Positions 24,429-32,654 of a stretch of 64,000 nt of DNA are shown here, in pieces. The stretch is taken from contig CADASP010000009.1 in the NCBI GenBank assembly GCA_902790625.1, forward strand, positions 157,930-221,929. Reading direction: 5' to 3'. Both the position numbers and the translations under genes were made by a program. How positions within the stretch are numbered: the stretch's first letter is position 1; the number at the start of each line of letters is the position of its first letter. Origin of the DNA: an uncultured Prevotellaceae bacterium. GTDB lineage: Bacteria; Bacteroidota; Bacteroidia; Bacteroidales; Bacteroidaceae. The notes under the pieces were generated by a model, which was not told where the DNA came from, made no database searches, and worked only from the letters and a program-made list of their open reading frames with translations.

Positions 24429-25928
24429 CTACAACGTTACGCCGTTCTTGAAGATGCTGATTTCGCGATAGCCATTCCGCTCGTTGCATGCCGGCGCGCC
24501 GCTGGCTACGCTGAGCACCTTGTCGATGAACTCTGGGAGCAGCTGCTGCATCGTTCTGCCTTCCACGAGCTGCCCTGCCGAGAAATCCACCCATTGGGGC
24601 TTCCGACTGGCTAAGGTGGGATTGGTGGCAATCTTCATGGTGGGTACGAACGTGCCGAAGGGCGTGCCACGCCCCGTTGTGAACAGCACCAGATGGCAGC
24701 CGCATGATGCCAAAGCGGTGGCAGCCACCAAGTCGTTGCCCGGGGCAGAAAGCAGGTTCAGACCCCTGTGGGAGAGGCGGTCGCCATACTCCATGACGCC
24801 ACTCACGGGTGCCCTTCCGCACTTCTGCGTGCATCCCAACGCCTTGTCTTCGAGCGTGGAGATGCCTCCCGCCTTGTTGCCTGGACTGGGGTTCTCGCCC
24901 ACCGGCTCGCCATGGCTGAGGAAGTACTCCTTGAAATTGTTAATCATCGCCACAGTCTGGTCGAAGAGTTCACGCGTCTCGCAACGGTTCATCAAGATGG
25001 TCTCGGCACCAAACATCTCGGGCACCTCGGTGAGCACGCTGGTGCCTCCTTGTGCCACCAGCCAGTCGCTGAACTCGCCCACGAGTGGATTGGCGGTGAT
25101 GCCGCTGAAGCCGTCGCTACCGCCACACTTCAGCCCCACCCTCAGCTCGCTCACGGGCACCTCCTCGCGCTCGTCGGCGCTGGCAATGGCACACATCTGC
25201 CGAAGCAAGTCCATGCCCGCCCCCACCTCGTCGCCCTCCACCTGTTGTGTCACGAGCAGACGGATGCGGTCGTGGTCGTAGTCGCCCAGCATCTTCATGA
25301 ACTCGTCGGGCTGGTTGTTCTCGCATCCCAGCGCCAGCACCAGCACGCCGCCGGCATTGGGGTGCAAGCAGATGTCGCGCAGCACACGGCGGGTGTTCTC
25401 ATGGTCGCCCGACAATTGTGAGCAGCCATAGTTGTGATGCCAAGCCCACACGGCATCGATGTTGCTCGATGGGCCTATCTCCTGGCGCATCTGCTGAGCC
25501 AGCCGCTCGGCGATGCCGTTCACACAACCCACGGTGGGCACAATCCATAGCTCGTTGCGCACGCCCACGTCGCCATTCTTGCGGCGATAGCCCATGAATG
25601 TTCTATTCTCCTTCGGTATGCGAAGTGGCTCATCCACAGGACGATATTCATACTCCAGCGTTCCCTTCAGATTGGTCTGCAGGTTGTGCTCGTTCACCCA
25701 GTCGCCAGCTTTCAAGTCTTCGCGAGCATGGCCGATGGGATAGCCGTATTTGATGATGTCCTGCCCTTTGGCTACGTTGCTCGTCAGCACCTTGTGCCCG
25801 GCGGGCGTGTCTTGATTGATGGTGACGTCAACGCCGTCGACACTAATGATAGTGCCCTTCGCCATCGGTTGCAGACACACCACAACGGTGTCGGCAGGAT
25901 TGATTTTCAGAAATGTTGCTTGTTGCAT
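24429..25928 (-). CDS. uxaA: Altronate dehydratase
   Basis: Converts D-altronate to 2-keto-3-deoxygluconate in galacturonate (pectin) catabolism. The product has 499 residues. The N-terminal SAF-like domain (ATFLKINPADTVVVCLQPM) is followed by the large UxaA/GarD domain with GYRRKNGDVGVRNELWIVPT, HHNYGCSQLSGDHENT, LKCGGSDGFSGITANPL and LGCTQKCGRAPVSGVMEYG. The cysteines in these motifs fit the metal-dependent family. The LacI-type regulator lies upstream beyond a 300-bp repeat zone. Confidence 0.95.
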   Translation of the reverse strand: MQQATFLKINPADTVVVCLQPMAKGTIISVDGVDVTINQDTPAGHKVLTSNVAKGQDIIKYGYPIGHAREDLKAGDWVNEHNLQTNLKGTLEYEYRPVDEPLRIPKENRTFMGYRRKNGDVGVRNELWIVPTVGCVNGIAERLAQQMRQEIGPSSNIDAVWAWHHNYGCSQLSGDHENTRRVLRDICLHPNAGGVLVLALGCENNQPDEFMKMLGDYDHDRIRLLVTQQVEGDEVGAGMDLLRQMCAIASADEREEVPVSELRVGLKCGGSDGFSGITANPLVGEFSDWLVAQGGTSVLTEVPEMFGAETILMNRCETRELFDQTVAMINNFKEYFLSHGEPVGENPSPGNKAGGISTLEDKALGCTQKCGRAPVSGVMEYGDRLSHRGLNLLSAPGNDLVAATALASCGCHLVLFTTGRGTPFGTFVPTMKIATNPTLASRKPQWVDFSAGQLVEGRTMQQLLPEFIDKVLSVASGAPACNERNGYREISIFKNGVTL

Positions 25929-25934
25929 GGTGTT

Positions 25935-26230
25935 TGGAGTTAGGAGTTAGGAGTTAGGAGTTTTTCGAGTTAGGAGTTTTTTCGAGTTAGGAGTTAGGAG
26001 TTTTTCGAGTTAGGAGTTAGGAGTTTTTCGAGTTAGGAGTTTTTCGAGTTAGGAGTGAGGAGTTAGGAGTGAGTGGTGAGGAGTGAGTGGTGAGTGGTGA
26101 GGAGTGAGTGGAGGATAGAATTGCGGAAGCAAATTCTTCACTCTTCACTCTTCACTTATAAAGATTCTTCACTCTTCACTTAAAAAAACTCTTCACTTAA
26201 ACGCGGTAGCAAATTCTTCACTCTTCACTC
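25935..26230. repeat. Compound heptad repeat array
   Basis: Tandem GAGTTAG and GTTTTTC-type units (25935-26060) pass into GAGTGAGTGGT units (26060-26112), then a core GGAGGATAGAATTGCGG, then AAATTCTTCACTC units to 26230. The same order of modules appears in reverse complement at 51205-51325. No gene lies in this stretch between lacI and uxaA. Confidence 0.7.
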
Positions 26231-27304
26231 TTAAAGTATATTTGAGCGGCGGTAGAAGTCGATGTTCTCTGGGGTGAGCAGCTCGATGGGCATGTAGTTC
26301 ACGGGGGTCACCTCTTTCTTTAGCACGATGGCCTGGAAAAGGGTCTCCACGCACGAATAGCCCTGCACATAGGCATGCTGGGCGATGAGGAAGGAGATGC
26401 TGCCCCTGCGCACGCAATCGGCATTCTTGGGCACCATGTCGTAGCCCATGATTTGCACCTGTCGGCGATTGGTGCGCAACAGGAACTGACCCACCAGATG
26501 CGCCTTGGAGTTGAAGGTGATGCAATGGTGCACATGGGGGTGCTCCCTGAAGAACTGTTCCAATATCTCATCGTACTCCTGCTGAGTCCCTCCCCTGGGC
26601 AGGTTCACCTCGGTGATGGCCACCTTGGGGAAGTGGTCGCGCATGTAGTGCCGGAATCCCGTCTCGCGGTTGTTCTGCTGCTTCGAGCCTATGTGTCCAT
26701 CCTTCAGCTGCTTCATCAGCATGATTTCGTCGTCCTTCGCCGCCAGCAGCATCAGCATGCGTGCCGCAAAATAGCCGCTCTGGAACGAGTCTTGCCCATA
26801 GAACGCCAGAGGTTTCAGGTCGGGCAGATAGGAGTCGAGCAGTATGAAGGGCACCTGCATCTCCGTTAGCTTATCGGTGAATTCGCGCGTCAGCTCCAGC
26901 TTGGCGGGCACCACTATCACGCCGTCGGGATGTGCAGCCAGGCATTGTGTGGTGGCTTCCACAAACGACTGGGCATTGAAGCGCTCGTAGAAGAACAGCT
27001 GCAACGACACGTTGAAGTCGCGCCGCCGGCGGGTTGCCTCTTGCACGCCCTCTTCAATCTCCTCCCAATAGGCCTCGCTCTCATGTTGCGGCATGATGCA
27101 CACGAAGTTGTAGTCCTTGTTATAGGCCAAAGCCGAGGCGTAGACGTTGGGCTCGTAGTTCATCTCGTCGAGCGCCTGCTCCACCTTCTCCAGCGCGGCC
27201 TGCGACACATTGGGACGCTTGTGGAGTACGCGGTCCACGGTGCCTACGCTGACGCCCGCCCTCCGGGCAATGTCTTTGATTCTGATTTTGTCGAATGCCA
27301 TCAA
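26231..27304 (-). CDS. LacI-family transcriptional regulator
   Basis: The product has 357 residues. The LacI helix-turn-helix is clear at the N-terminus: IRIKDIARRAGVSVGTVDRV, then the hinge-helix-like NYEPNVYASALAYN. A periplasmic-binding-protein-like effector domain follows (VCIMPQHESEAYWEEIEEGV, DGVIVVPAKLELT, FILLDSYLPDLKPLAFYGQD). It resembles the Bacteroidales regulators of carbohydrate operons. The neighbouring altronate dehydratase suggests a hexuronate-linked effector, but no operator was identified. Confidence 0.92.
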   Translation of the reverse strand: MMAFDKIRIKDIARRAGVSVGTVDRVLHKRPNVSQAALEKVEQALDEMNYEPNVYASALAYNKDYNFVCIMPQHESEAYWEEIEEGVQEATRRRRDFNVSLQLFFYERFNAQSFVEATTQCLAAHPDGVIVVPAKLELTREFTDKLTEMQVPFILLDSYLPDLKPLAFYGQDSFQSGYFAARMLMLLAAKDDEIMLMKQLKDGHIGSKQQNNRETGFRHYMRDHFPKVAITEVNLPRGGTQQEYDEILEQFFREHPHVHHCITFNSKAHLVGQFLLRTNRRQVQIMGYDMVPKNADCVRRGSISFLIAQHAYVQGYSCVETLFQAIVLKKEVTPVNYMPIELLTPENIDFYRRSNIL

Positions 27305-27366
27305 ATATGTAATCTATCTGCTATGGTGACCGAAAAAAAACTTTTGCTCCTACCTCGAGCGCCCTG

Positions 27367-28218
27367 CTATTTGTCGGCCTTGAAACTCATGTCGAGTCCC
27401 TTCACCGAATGTGTGAGCGCTCCCACCGATACGTAGTCGACGCCCTGCTCGGCATAGTCGCGGATGGTGTCGAAGGTGATGCCCCCACTCGACTCCGTCT
27501 CGAAGCGATGAGCGATGATGTCGACCGCCTTCTTCGTGTCGGCCACGCTGAAGTTGTCGAGCATGATGCGGTCTACGCCCCCATGGTCTATCACCTGCTG
27601 GAGCTCGTCGAAGTTGCGCACCTCAATCTCAATCTTCAGTTTCAGTCCCTTCTCCTCCAGATACTGGTGGCAGCGGTCGATGGCGTTGGTGATGCCCCCG
27701 GCAAAGTCCACATGGTTATCCTTCAGCAGAATCATGTCGAAGAGTCCTATGCGGTGGTTGCATCCCCCTCCTATCTTCACGGCCTGCTTCTCGAGCATGC
27801 GCATGCCCGGTGTGGTCTTTCGTGTGTCGAGCACGCGTGTGCCCGTACCCTTCAGGCGCTCCACATAGCGTGCGGTCATGGTGGCGATGCCGCTCATGCG
27901 TTGCATGATGTTCAGCATCAGGCGCTCGGTCTGAAGCAACGAGCGCACGCGACCGGTCACTATCATGGCCACGTCGCCCCGCTTCACGCTCGAGCCATCG
28001 CCCATCAGCACCTCCACCTGCAGCTCGGGGTCGAAGCGGCGAAACACCTCTTTCGCCACTTCCACGCCAGCCAGGATGCCGTCTTCCTTGATGAGCAGTC
28101 GGCTACGGCCCATGGCGTCGGCTGGTATGCAACACAAGGTGGTATGGTCGCCATCGCCGATGTCCTCGGCAAACGACAGGTCGATGAGCCTGTCAACAAG
28201 TTCCTCTGTACTCAGCAT
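27367..28218 (-). CDS. nadC: Nicotinate-nucleotide pyrophosphorylase (carboxylating)
   Basis: Converts quinolinate and PRPP to nicotinate mononucleotide in NAD synthesis. The product has 283 residues, the normal size. Family motifs are AEDIGDGDHTTLCC near the N-terminus, RVLDTRKTTPGMRMLEKQAV, KIGGGCNHRIGLFDMILLKD (substrate-binding Lys/Arg/His residues), and ESSGGITFDTIRDYAEQGVD at the phosphate site. It lies 21 bp downstream of the outer membrane protein gene on the same strand. Confidence 0.97.
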   Translation of the reverse strand: MLSTEELVDRLIDLSFAEDIGDGDHTTLCCIPADAMGRSRLLIKEDGILAGVEVAKEVFRRFDPELQVEVLMGDGSSVKRGDVAMIVTGRVRSLLQTERLMLNIMQRMSGIATMTARYVERLKGTGTRVLDTRKTTPGMRMLEKQAVKIGGGCNHRIGLFDMILLKDNHVDFAGGITNAIDRCHQYLEEKGLKLKIEIEVRNFDELQQVIDHGGVDRIMLDNFSVADTKKAVDIIAHRFETESSGGITFDTIRDYAEQGVDYVSVGALTHSVKGLDMSFKADK

Positions 28219-28239
28219 GTCAAAAACATTTTCCGTTTC

Positions 28240-28755
28240 TTATTCGAAGTAGATGCCAAAGCCGATGCGAAGTCCGAAGCCCGAGTAGTCACTATGGTTT
28301 TTCAGGCTCTGGTTGTAGTACAACTCAGGCTCGATGGTCACGGTGCGATTCAGGAAGAACGAATAGCCCAGCTGCACGGTGGGCATCAAGTCGTCGTAGT
28401 CGTGCATCTTGTGCACATAATTGGCCCCCATGCCCACATAGAGTCCGTTCTGCTCGATGTAGTAGCGCAGCCCTGCTCCAGCCTGGAAGGCATTAGGTGC
28501 TATCTTGCGCCAGTTGTACTCGGCCTGCCCCGTCACCATCCAATTGTCAGCAAAGAGATAGCCCGCCTTAGCCGAGAGGTCGAGTTGCCACTTCTCGGTG
28601 TCGTTGAACTTCAGGTCCATGCCCGAGAGGGCGGTGGCCACATAGAATTTTCCCTCGCCAAAGGGGGGACGGTCAGCAACGGGCTTGGTGAAGCCTTGCG
28701 CATTGCTTGCCAGCGCCATCAGGGCACAGAGCAAAGAAAGGAATGTTTTCTTCAT
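28240..28755 (-). CDS. Outer membrane beta-barrel protein
   Basis: From the ATG at 28755 the product is 171 residues with signal peptide MKKTFLSLLCALMALASNAQ. Alternating aromatic strands follow (GKFYVATALSGMDLKFN, WMVTGQAEYNWRKIAPNAF, GLYVGMGANYVHKMH, GFGLRIGFGIYFE) and the last residue is next to a terminal aromatic, as expected of an 8-stranded barrel assembled by BAM. A longer frame to 28860 overlaps cstA and is rejected. The gene begins 14 bp after the cstA stop. Function beyond a porin- or OmpA-like barrel is not evident. Confidence 0.85.
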   Translation of the reverse strand: MKKTFLSLLCALMALASNAQGFTKPVADRPPFGEGKFYVATALSGMDLKFNDTEKWQLDLSAKAGYLFADNWMVTGQAEYNWRKIAPNAFQAGAGLRYYIEQNGLYVGMGANYVHKMHDYDDLMPTVQLGYSFFLNRTVTIEPELYYNQSLKNHSDYSGFGLRIGFGIYFE

Positions 28756-28769
28756 AATGACTCGATTAT

Positions 28770-30236
28770 TTATTGAATTGTTTTCTTGTATTTTCGGTAC
28801 CATAGGCCGAACCAAACAGCTGAGACGACCAGCGCGCCACCGGCAATCATCCACGTCCAAAGCCCATCAAGGCTGAACAATTGCTCGGTGAAGAGATAGG
28901 TGGTGCAGACCACCGTCATGAAGAAGGCCGGGATGAGCATGATGACATAGGGCTTCCGTTGCTGCACCAGATAGACGGTGATAGCCCAAAGCATGAACAC
29001 GGCCATTGACTGGTTGCTCCATCCAAACCAGCTCCAAATCATGCCGAAGCCGTCCCTATCACTCATCTGCCAGATGAGGATTGCCATGACGGCGGTAAAG
29101 AGCGGGATGCTGATATAGAGACGCTTACGGATGGTGCGCTGCTCCAGATGCACAAAGTCGGCAATGATGAGTCGAGCCGAGCGCAGGGCGGTGTCGCCAC
29201 TGGTGATGGGTGCTGCCACCACGCCCAGCAGGGCGAGGATGCTGCCAAAGGTGAGCAACCAGTCCTTGCTGATGATGGTCACCACCGAGGGGGCATCGCT
29301 CACGGCAGCTGCGCCGCCAGCTATCTGGGCGTAGCCAGGCGTGGGCTGGTCGTAGAAGAAGAACATGGCCACCGTTGCCCATATCAGGGCCACGATGCCC
29401 TCGGTGATCATGGCTCCGTAGAAGATGGGGCGCCCCTGCCGCTCGCTCTTCATGCAACGGGCCATGAGGGGGCTCTGCGTGGCATGGAAGCCACTGATGG
29501 CACCACAGGCGATGGTGATGAACAGGCAGGGGAAGACGGCCTTCGGGGTGAGCGCCTCGCCGGGCAGACCCTCCCAAAGCTCGGGTATAGAAGGCCACTT
29601 CACAAAGAGCATCACCAGCAGCGCACCCGCCATGAACAAAAGCGAGAAGGCGAAGATGGGATATATCTTGCCGATAATCTTGTCGATGGGCATCAGCGTG
29701 GCTATCAGGTAGTAGATGAAGATGACGATAATCCAGAATGTGTATTGGCCCAAGCTGTCGGTCACCACCGCCGGCTCCCACATGTCGCCCAGAATCTTGG
29801 CAGGACTGAACACGAACACCGCGCCCACCATCATCAGCAGGAAGACGGAGAACACCAGCATCACCTGCTTCGTCGTCGTGCCGAGATAGCGGCCGATAAT
29901 CTCAGGCTGGTTGGCCCCGCCATGGCGAACGCTGAGCATACCGCTCAGATAGTCGTGGGTGGCACCGGCAAAGATGCAGCCCAGCACTATCCACAAATAG
30001 GCCGCAGGACCGAACTTGGCGCCCATGATGGCTCCGAAGATGGGGCCTGTGCCCGCAATGTTCAGAAACTGAATCATGAAAATCTTCCACAAGGGAAGCA
30101 CCATAAAGTCAACACCGTCGGCTTTCGCCACGGCAGGGGTGGGTCGGTCGTCGGGACCAAACACCCGCTCCACAAAGCGGCCATAGAGCATATAGCCCAG
30201 CACAAGAGCCACAAGGCTCACCAAAAAAGTAATCAT
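28770..30236 (-). CDS. cstA: Carbon starvation protein CstA, peptide/pyruvate transporter
   Basis: The product has 488 residues from the ATG at 30236 (MITFLVSLVALVLGYMLYG), polytopic with about 14 membrane helices. Family motifs are IFMIQFLNIAGTGPIFGAIM, SVRHGGANQPEIIGRYLG, CGAISGFHATQSPLMARCM and SGDTALRSARLIIAD. CstA proteins take up peptides or pyruvate on carbon limitation. An upstream extension to 30377 is not supported. A -7 box at 30276-30283 precedes it, and the gene probably leads a transcript with the barrel protein and nadC. Confidence 0.95.
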   Translation of the reverse strand: MITFLVSLVALVLGYMLYGRFVERVFGPDDRPTPAVAKADGVDFMVLPLWKIFMIQFLNIAGTGPIFGAIMGAKFGPAAYLWIVLGCIFAGATHDYLSGMLSVRHGGANQPEIIGRYLGTTTKQVMLVFSVFLLMMVGAVFVFSPAKILGDMWEPAVVTDSLGQYTFWIIVIFIYYLIATLMPIDKIIGKIYPIFAFSLLFMAGALLVMLFVKWPSIPELWEGLPGEALTPKAVFPCLFITIACGAISGFHATQSPLMARCMKSERQGRPIFYGAMITEGIVALIWATVAMFFFYDQPTPGYAQIAGGAAAVSDAPSVVTIISKDWLLTFGSILALLGVVAAPITSGDTALRSARLIIADFVHLEQRTIRKRLYISIPLFTAVMAILIWQMSDRDGFGMIWSWFGWSNQSMAVFMLWAITVYLVQQRKPYVIMLIPAFFMTVVCTTYLFTEQLFSLDGLWTWMIAGGALVVSAVWFGLWYRKYKKTIQ

Positions 30237-30275
30237 ATCATCATTGATTTTATCGTCTATTGCACAATACGAGTG

Positions 30276-30283
30276 CAAAGTTA
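30276..30283 (-). promoter_or_regulatory. -7 box upstream of cstA
   Basis: TAACTTTG on the minus strand, 40 bp before the start. A TTTG lies only 12 bp further upstream and a TTG about 17 bp upstream, so the -33 box is imperfect. Confidence 0.45.
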
Positions 30284-30528
30284 CAATTTTCTTTCCAAAC
30301 AACACCCTTTTGACCGCATATTTTTTTAGAGAGAGCGAAAAAAAAGACACGACGCAAGCTCGTTTTGCAAACGGCATACGACCTACGGAAATTTATAGCG
30401 CTCCAAATTTTAAAGTCAACGCCTTTTTTGAAAAGTCCACTCAGCATCCCGAAGGGCTCATTTCACGCCCTATCTTCACATTTCGAAAAAAAGTCAGCGC
30501 CCCATTTCGCCATTTAATATTTATTTAG

Positions 30529-30536
30529 TATCTTTG
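30529..30536 (+). promoter_or_regulatory. -7 box upstream of the GH97 gene
   Basis: TATCTTTG about 103 bp before the GH97 start. The stretch 30284-30528 between the divergent cstA and GH97 genes otherwise shows no gene. Confidence 0.5.
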
Positions 30537-30638
30537 CGGCTGGAATCCCTCCACGCCGCCCTGCCGAATGCTGGCGAAGGCATACCGGGCACGCTGACGA
30601 AAACATACCAAGATAATAAAACAAGCAAAAAGAACGAC

Positions 30639-32654
30639 ATGATGAACAAAACGAAAGCAATGGCCACGGCTGTGCTCCTGGGCGCAGCAACCATGGTGGC
30701 ATCAGCTCGCGAGGCCTCTGTAGCCTCGCCAAGTGGGAAACTCACCGTTGCGGTGAACGACGAGGGTGGCCGCGCCACCTACGCCATCACGCTCGAGGGG
30801 AAGACGATGGTGCAGCCATCGGCATTGGGCTTCAAGGCCGACTTTGGCGACTTCACGCAGGGGCTGAAGATAACATCGACGAAGGCCGAGCAGGTGGACA
30901 AGTGCTACGAAATGCGCCAAGCGAAGCAAAGCCACATCCACTATGTGGCCACGCTCCTGACCGTGGACTTTGAGAACGCCCGGCAGCAGAAGATGTCGAT
31001 GCAGTTCAGCGTGGGCGACAACGACGTAGCCTTCCGCTATCTCATCCCCCGCCAGCGCAACGACAACCCCAAGAGCGCCGTCGTGATGAGCGAGGCCACC
31101 GCCTTCAGTCTGCCACAGGGCACCACCACCTTCCTCACTCCGCAGAGCAAGGCCATGGTGGGATGGGAGCGCACGAAGCCCAGCTACGAAGAGGAGTACA
31201 AGGCCGACGCCCCCATGGACCAGCGCTCACAATATGGCGAGGGCTACACCTTCCCCTGCCTGTTTAAGACTCCCGGAAATTCTGGAGATTCTGGAAAATC
31301 TGGAAAATCTGGAAAATCTGGAGAAACCGAAGCCCCCGGCTGGGTGCTCATCAGCGAAACGGGCGTGAGCAGCGCCTATTGCGGCTCGCACCTGAGCGAC
31401 TACCACGAGGGGGCCTACACCATCGCCTACCCCATGGCCGGCGAGAACAACGGCATAGGCACCACCACCGCCGGCATCCCCTTGCCCGGCGCCACACCTT
31501 GGCGCACCATTACCGTGGGCTCCACGCTGAAGCCCATCGTGGAGACCACCGTGGCCTACGACGTGGTGGAGCCGCTCTATGAGCCATCCATCGACTATCA
31601 GAGCGGCCGATACACTTGGAGCTGGCTCATCTGGCAGGACAATAGCATCAACTACGACGACCAGGTGAAGTTTATCGACCTCGCCTCGGCCATGGGCTTC
31701 GAGCTCTGCTTGGTTGACAACTGGTGGGACGACCGCATAGGCCGCGACCGCATCGCCGAGCTGTCGCGCTATGCCCAGTCGAAGGGTGTGTCGTTGATGC
31801 TTTGGTACAACAGCAACGGCTTTGAGAACGACGCGCCACAGACACCGCGCCAATGCATGAACACCGGCATGGCCCGCGACCGCGAGATGGCATGGATGAA
31901 GAGCATCGGCGTGAAAGGCATCAAGGTAGACTTCTTCGGCGGCGACAAGCAGGAGACGATGAAGCTCTACGAAGACATCCTCTACGACGCCAACCGCTAC
32001 GGTCTGCAATGCATCTTCCACGGCTGCACCCTGCCACGCGGATGGGAGCGCATGTATCCCAACTATGTGGCCTCGGAGGCGGTGCTGGCCAGCGAGAACG
32101 TGTTCTTCAACGAGGGTGCTGCCATCCGCGAGCCTTTCGACCTCACCATGCACCCCTTCTGTCGCAACGCCACGGCCACGATGGACTGGGGCGGCATCAT
32201 CATGAACAAGTACCTCTCGCCCGACAACAAGAGCCGCCACACGCGCCACACCACCGACATCTTCGAGATGGCCAGCGGCATCACCATGCAGACGGCCATA
32301 CAATGCGTGGCCATGCAACCCAATAACCTGACGGAGCTACCCCAGTTTGAGATGGACTGGCTGAAGGAGATGCCGACGACATGGGATGAGACCCGCTACA
32401 TCGACGGCTATCCGGGACGCTATGTGGTGCTGGCCCGCCGCCACGGCGACCAGTGGTATGTAGCAGGTCTCAACGCCACGGCCGAGCCGCTGAAGTTGAC
32501 ACTCGACCTGCCCATGTTTGCCGCTGGCAGCCAACTGAAATACTACGTAGACGACAACAAAACAGGGCAGCCGAAACTGGCCACTCTGAAACTTGACAAA
32601 AAACAAAAAGCACGCGTAGAGATACAACCCAACGGCGGCCTCATCATTCAGTAG
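30639..32654 (+). CDS. Glycoside hydrolase family 97 (alpha-galactosidase-type)
   Basis: The product has about 671 residues from the tandem ATG at 30639/30642. A signal peptide (MNKTKAMATAVLLGAATMVA) directs it to the periplasm. The GH97 N-terminal beta-sandwich (SPSGKLTVAVNDEGGRATYA) is followed by the TIM barrel: YTWSWLIWQDNSINYDDQ, ELCLVDNWWDDRIGRDRI, and MKSIGVKGIKVDFFGGDKQE. The Asp in IKVDF fits the nucleophile position of retaining GH97 alpha-galactosidases, unlike the inverting SusB alpha-glucosidases, but substrate is inferred. Odd: an in-frame run of Gly-Ser-Gly-Lys units from a 9-bp tandem repeat at 31281-31325. The stop codon is TAG. Confidence 0.9.
   Translation: MMNKTKAMATAVLLGAATMVASAREASVASPSGKLTVAVNDEGGRATYAITLEGKTMVQPSALGFKADFGDFTQGLKITSTKAEQVDKCYEMRQAKQSHIHYVATLLTVDFENARQQKMSMQFSVGDNDVAFRYLIPRQRNDNPKSAVVMSEATAFSLPQGTTTFLTPQSKAMVGWERTKPSYEEEYKADAPMDQRSQYGEGYTFPCLFKTPGNSGDSGKSGKSGKSGETEAPGWVLISETGVSSAYCGSHLSDYHEGAYTIAYPMAGENNGIGTTTAGIPLPGATPWRTITVGSTLKPIVETTVAYDVVEPLYEPSIDYQSGRYTWSWLIWQDNSINYDDQVKFIDLASAMGFELCLVDNWWDDRIGRDRIAELSRYAQSKGVSLMLWYNSNGFENDAPQTPRQCMNTGMARDREMAWMKSIGVKGIKVDFFGGDKQETMKLYEDILYDANRYGLQCIFHGCTLPRGWERMYPNYVASEAVLASENVFFNEGAAIREPFDLTMHPFCRNATATMDWGGIIMNKYLSPDNKSRHTRHTTDIFEMASGITMQTAIQCVAMQPNNLTELPQFEMDWLKEMPTTWDETRYIDGYPGRYVVLARRHGDQWYVAGLNATAEPLKLTLDLPMFAAGSQLKYYVDDNKTGQPKLATLKLDKKQKARVEIQPNGGLIIQ
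31281..31325 (+). repeat. 9-bp tandem repeat inside the GH97 gene
   Basis: About five TCTGGAAAA/TCTGGAGAT units encode SGDSGKSGKSGKSGET in a loop of the N-terminal sandwich. Unit length is a multiple of three, so copy-number change keeps the frame. Confidence 0.8.
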
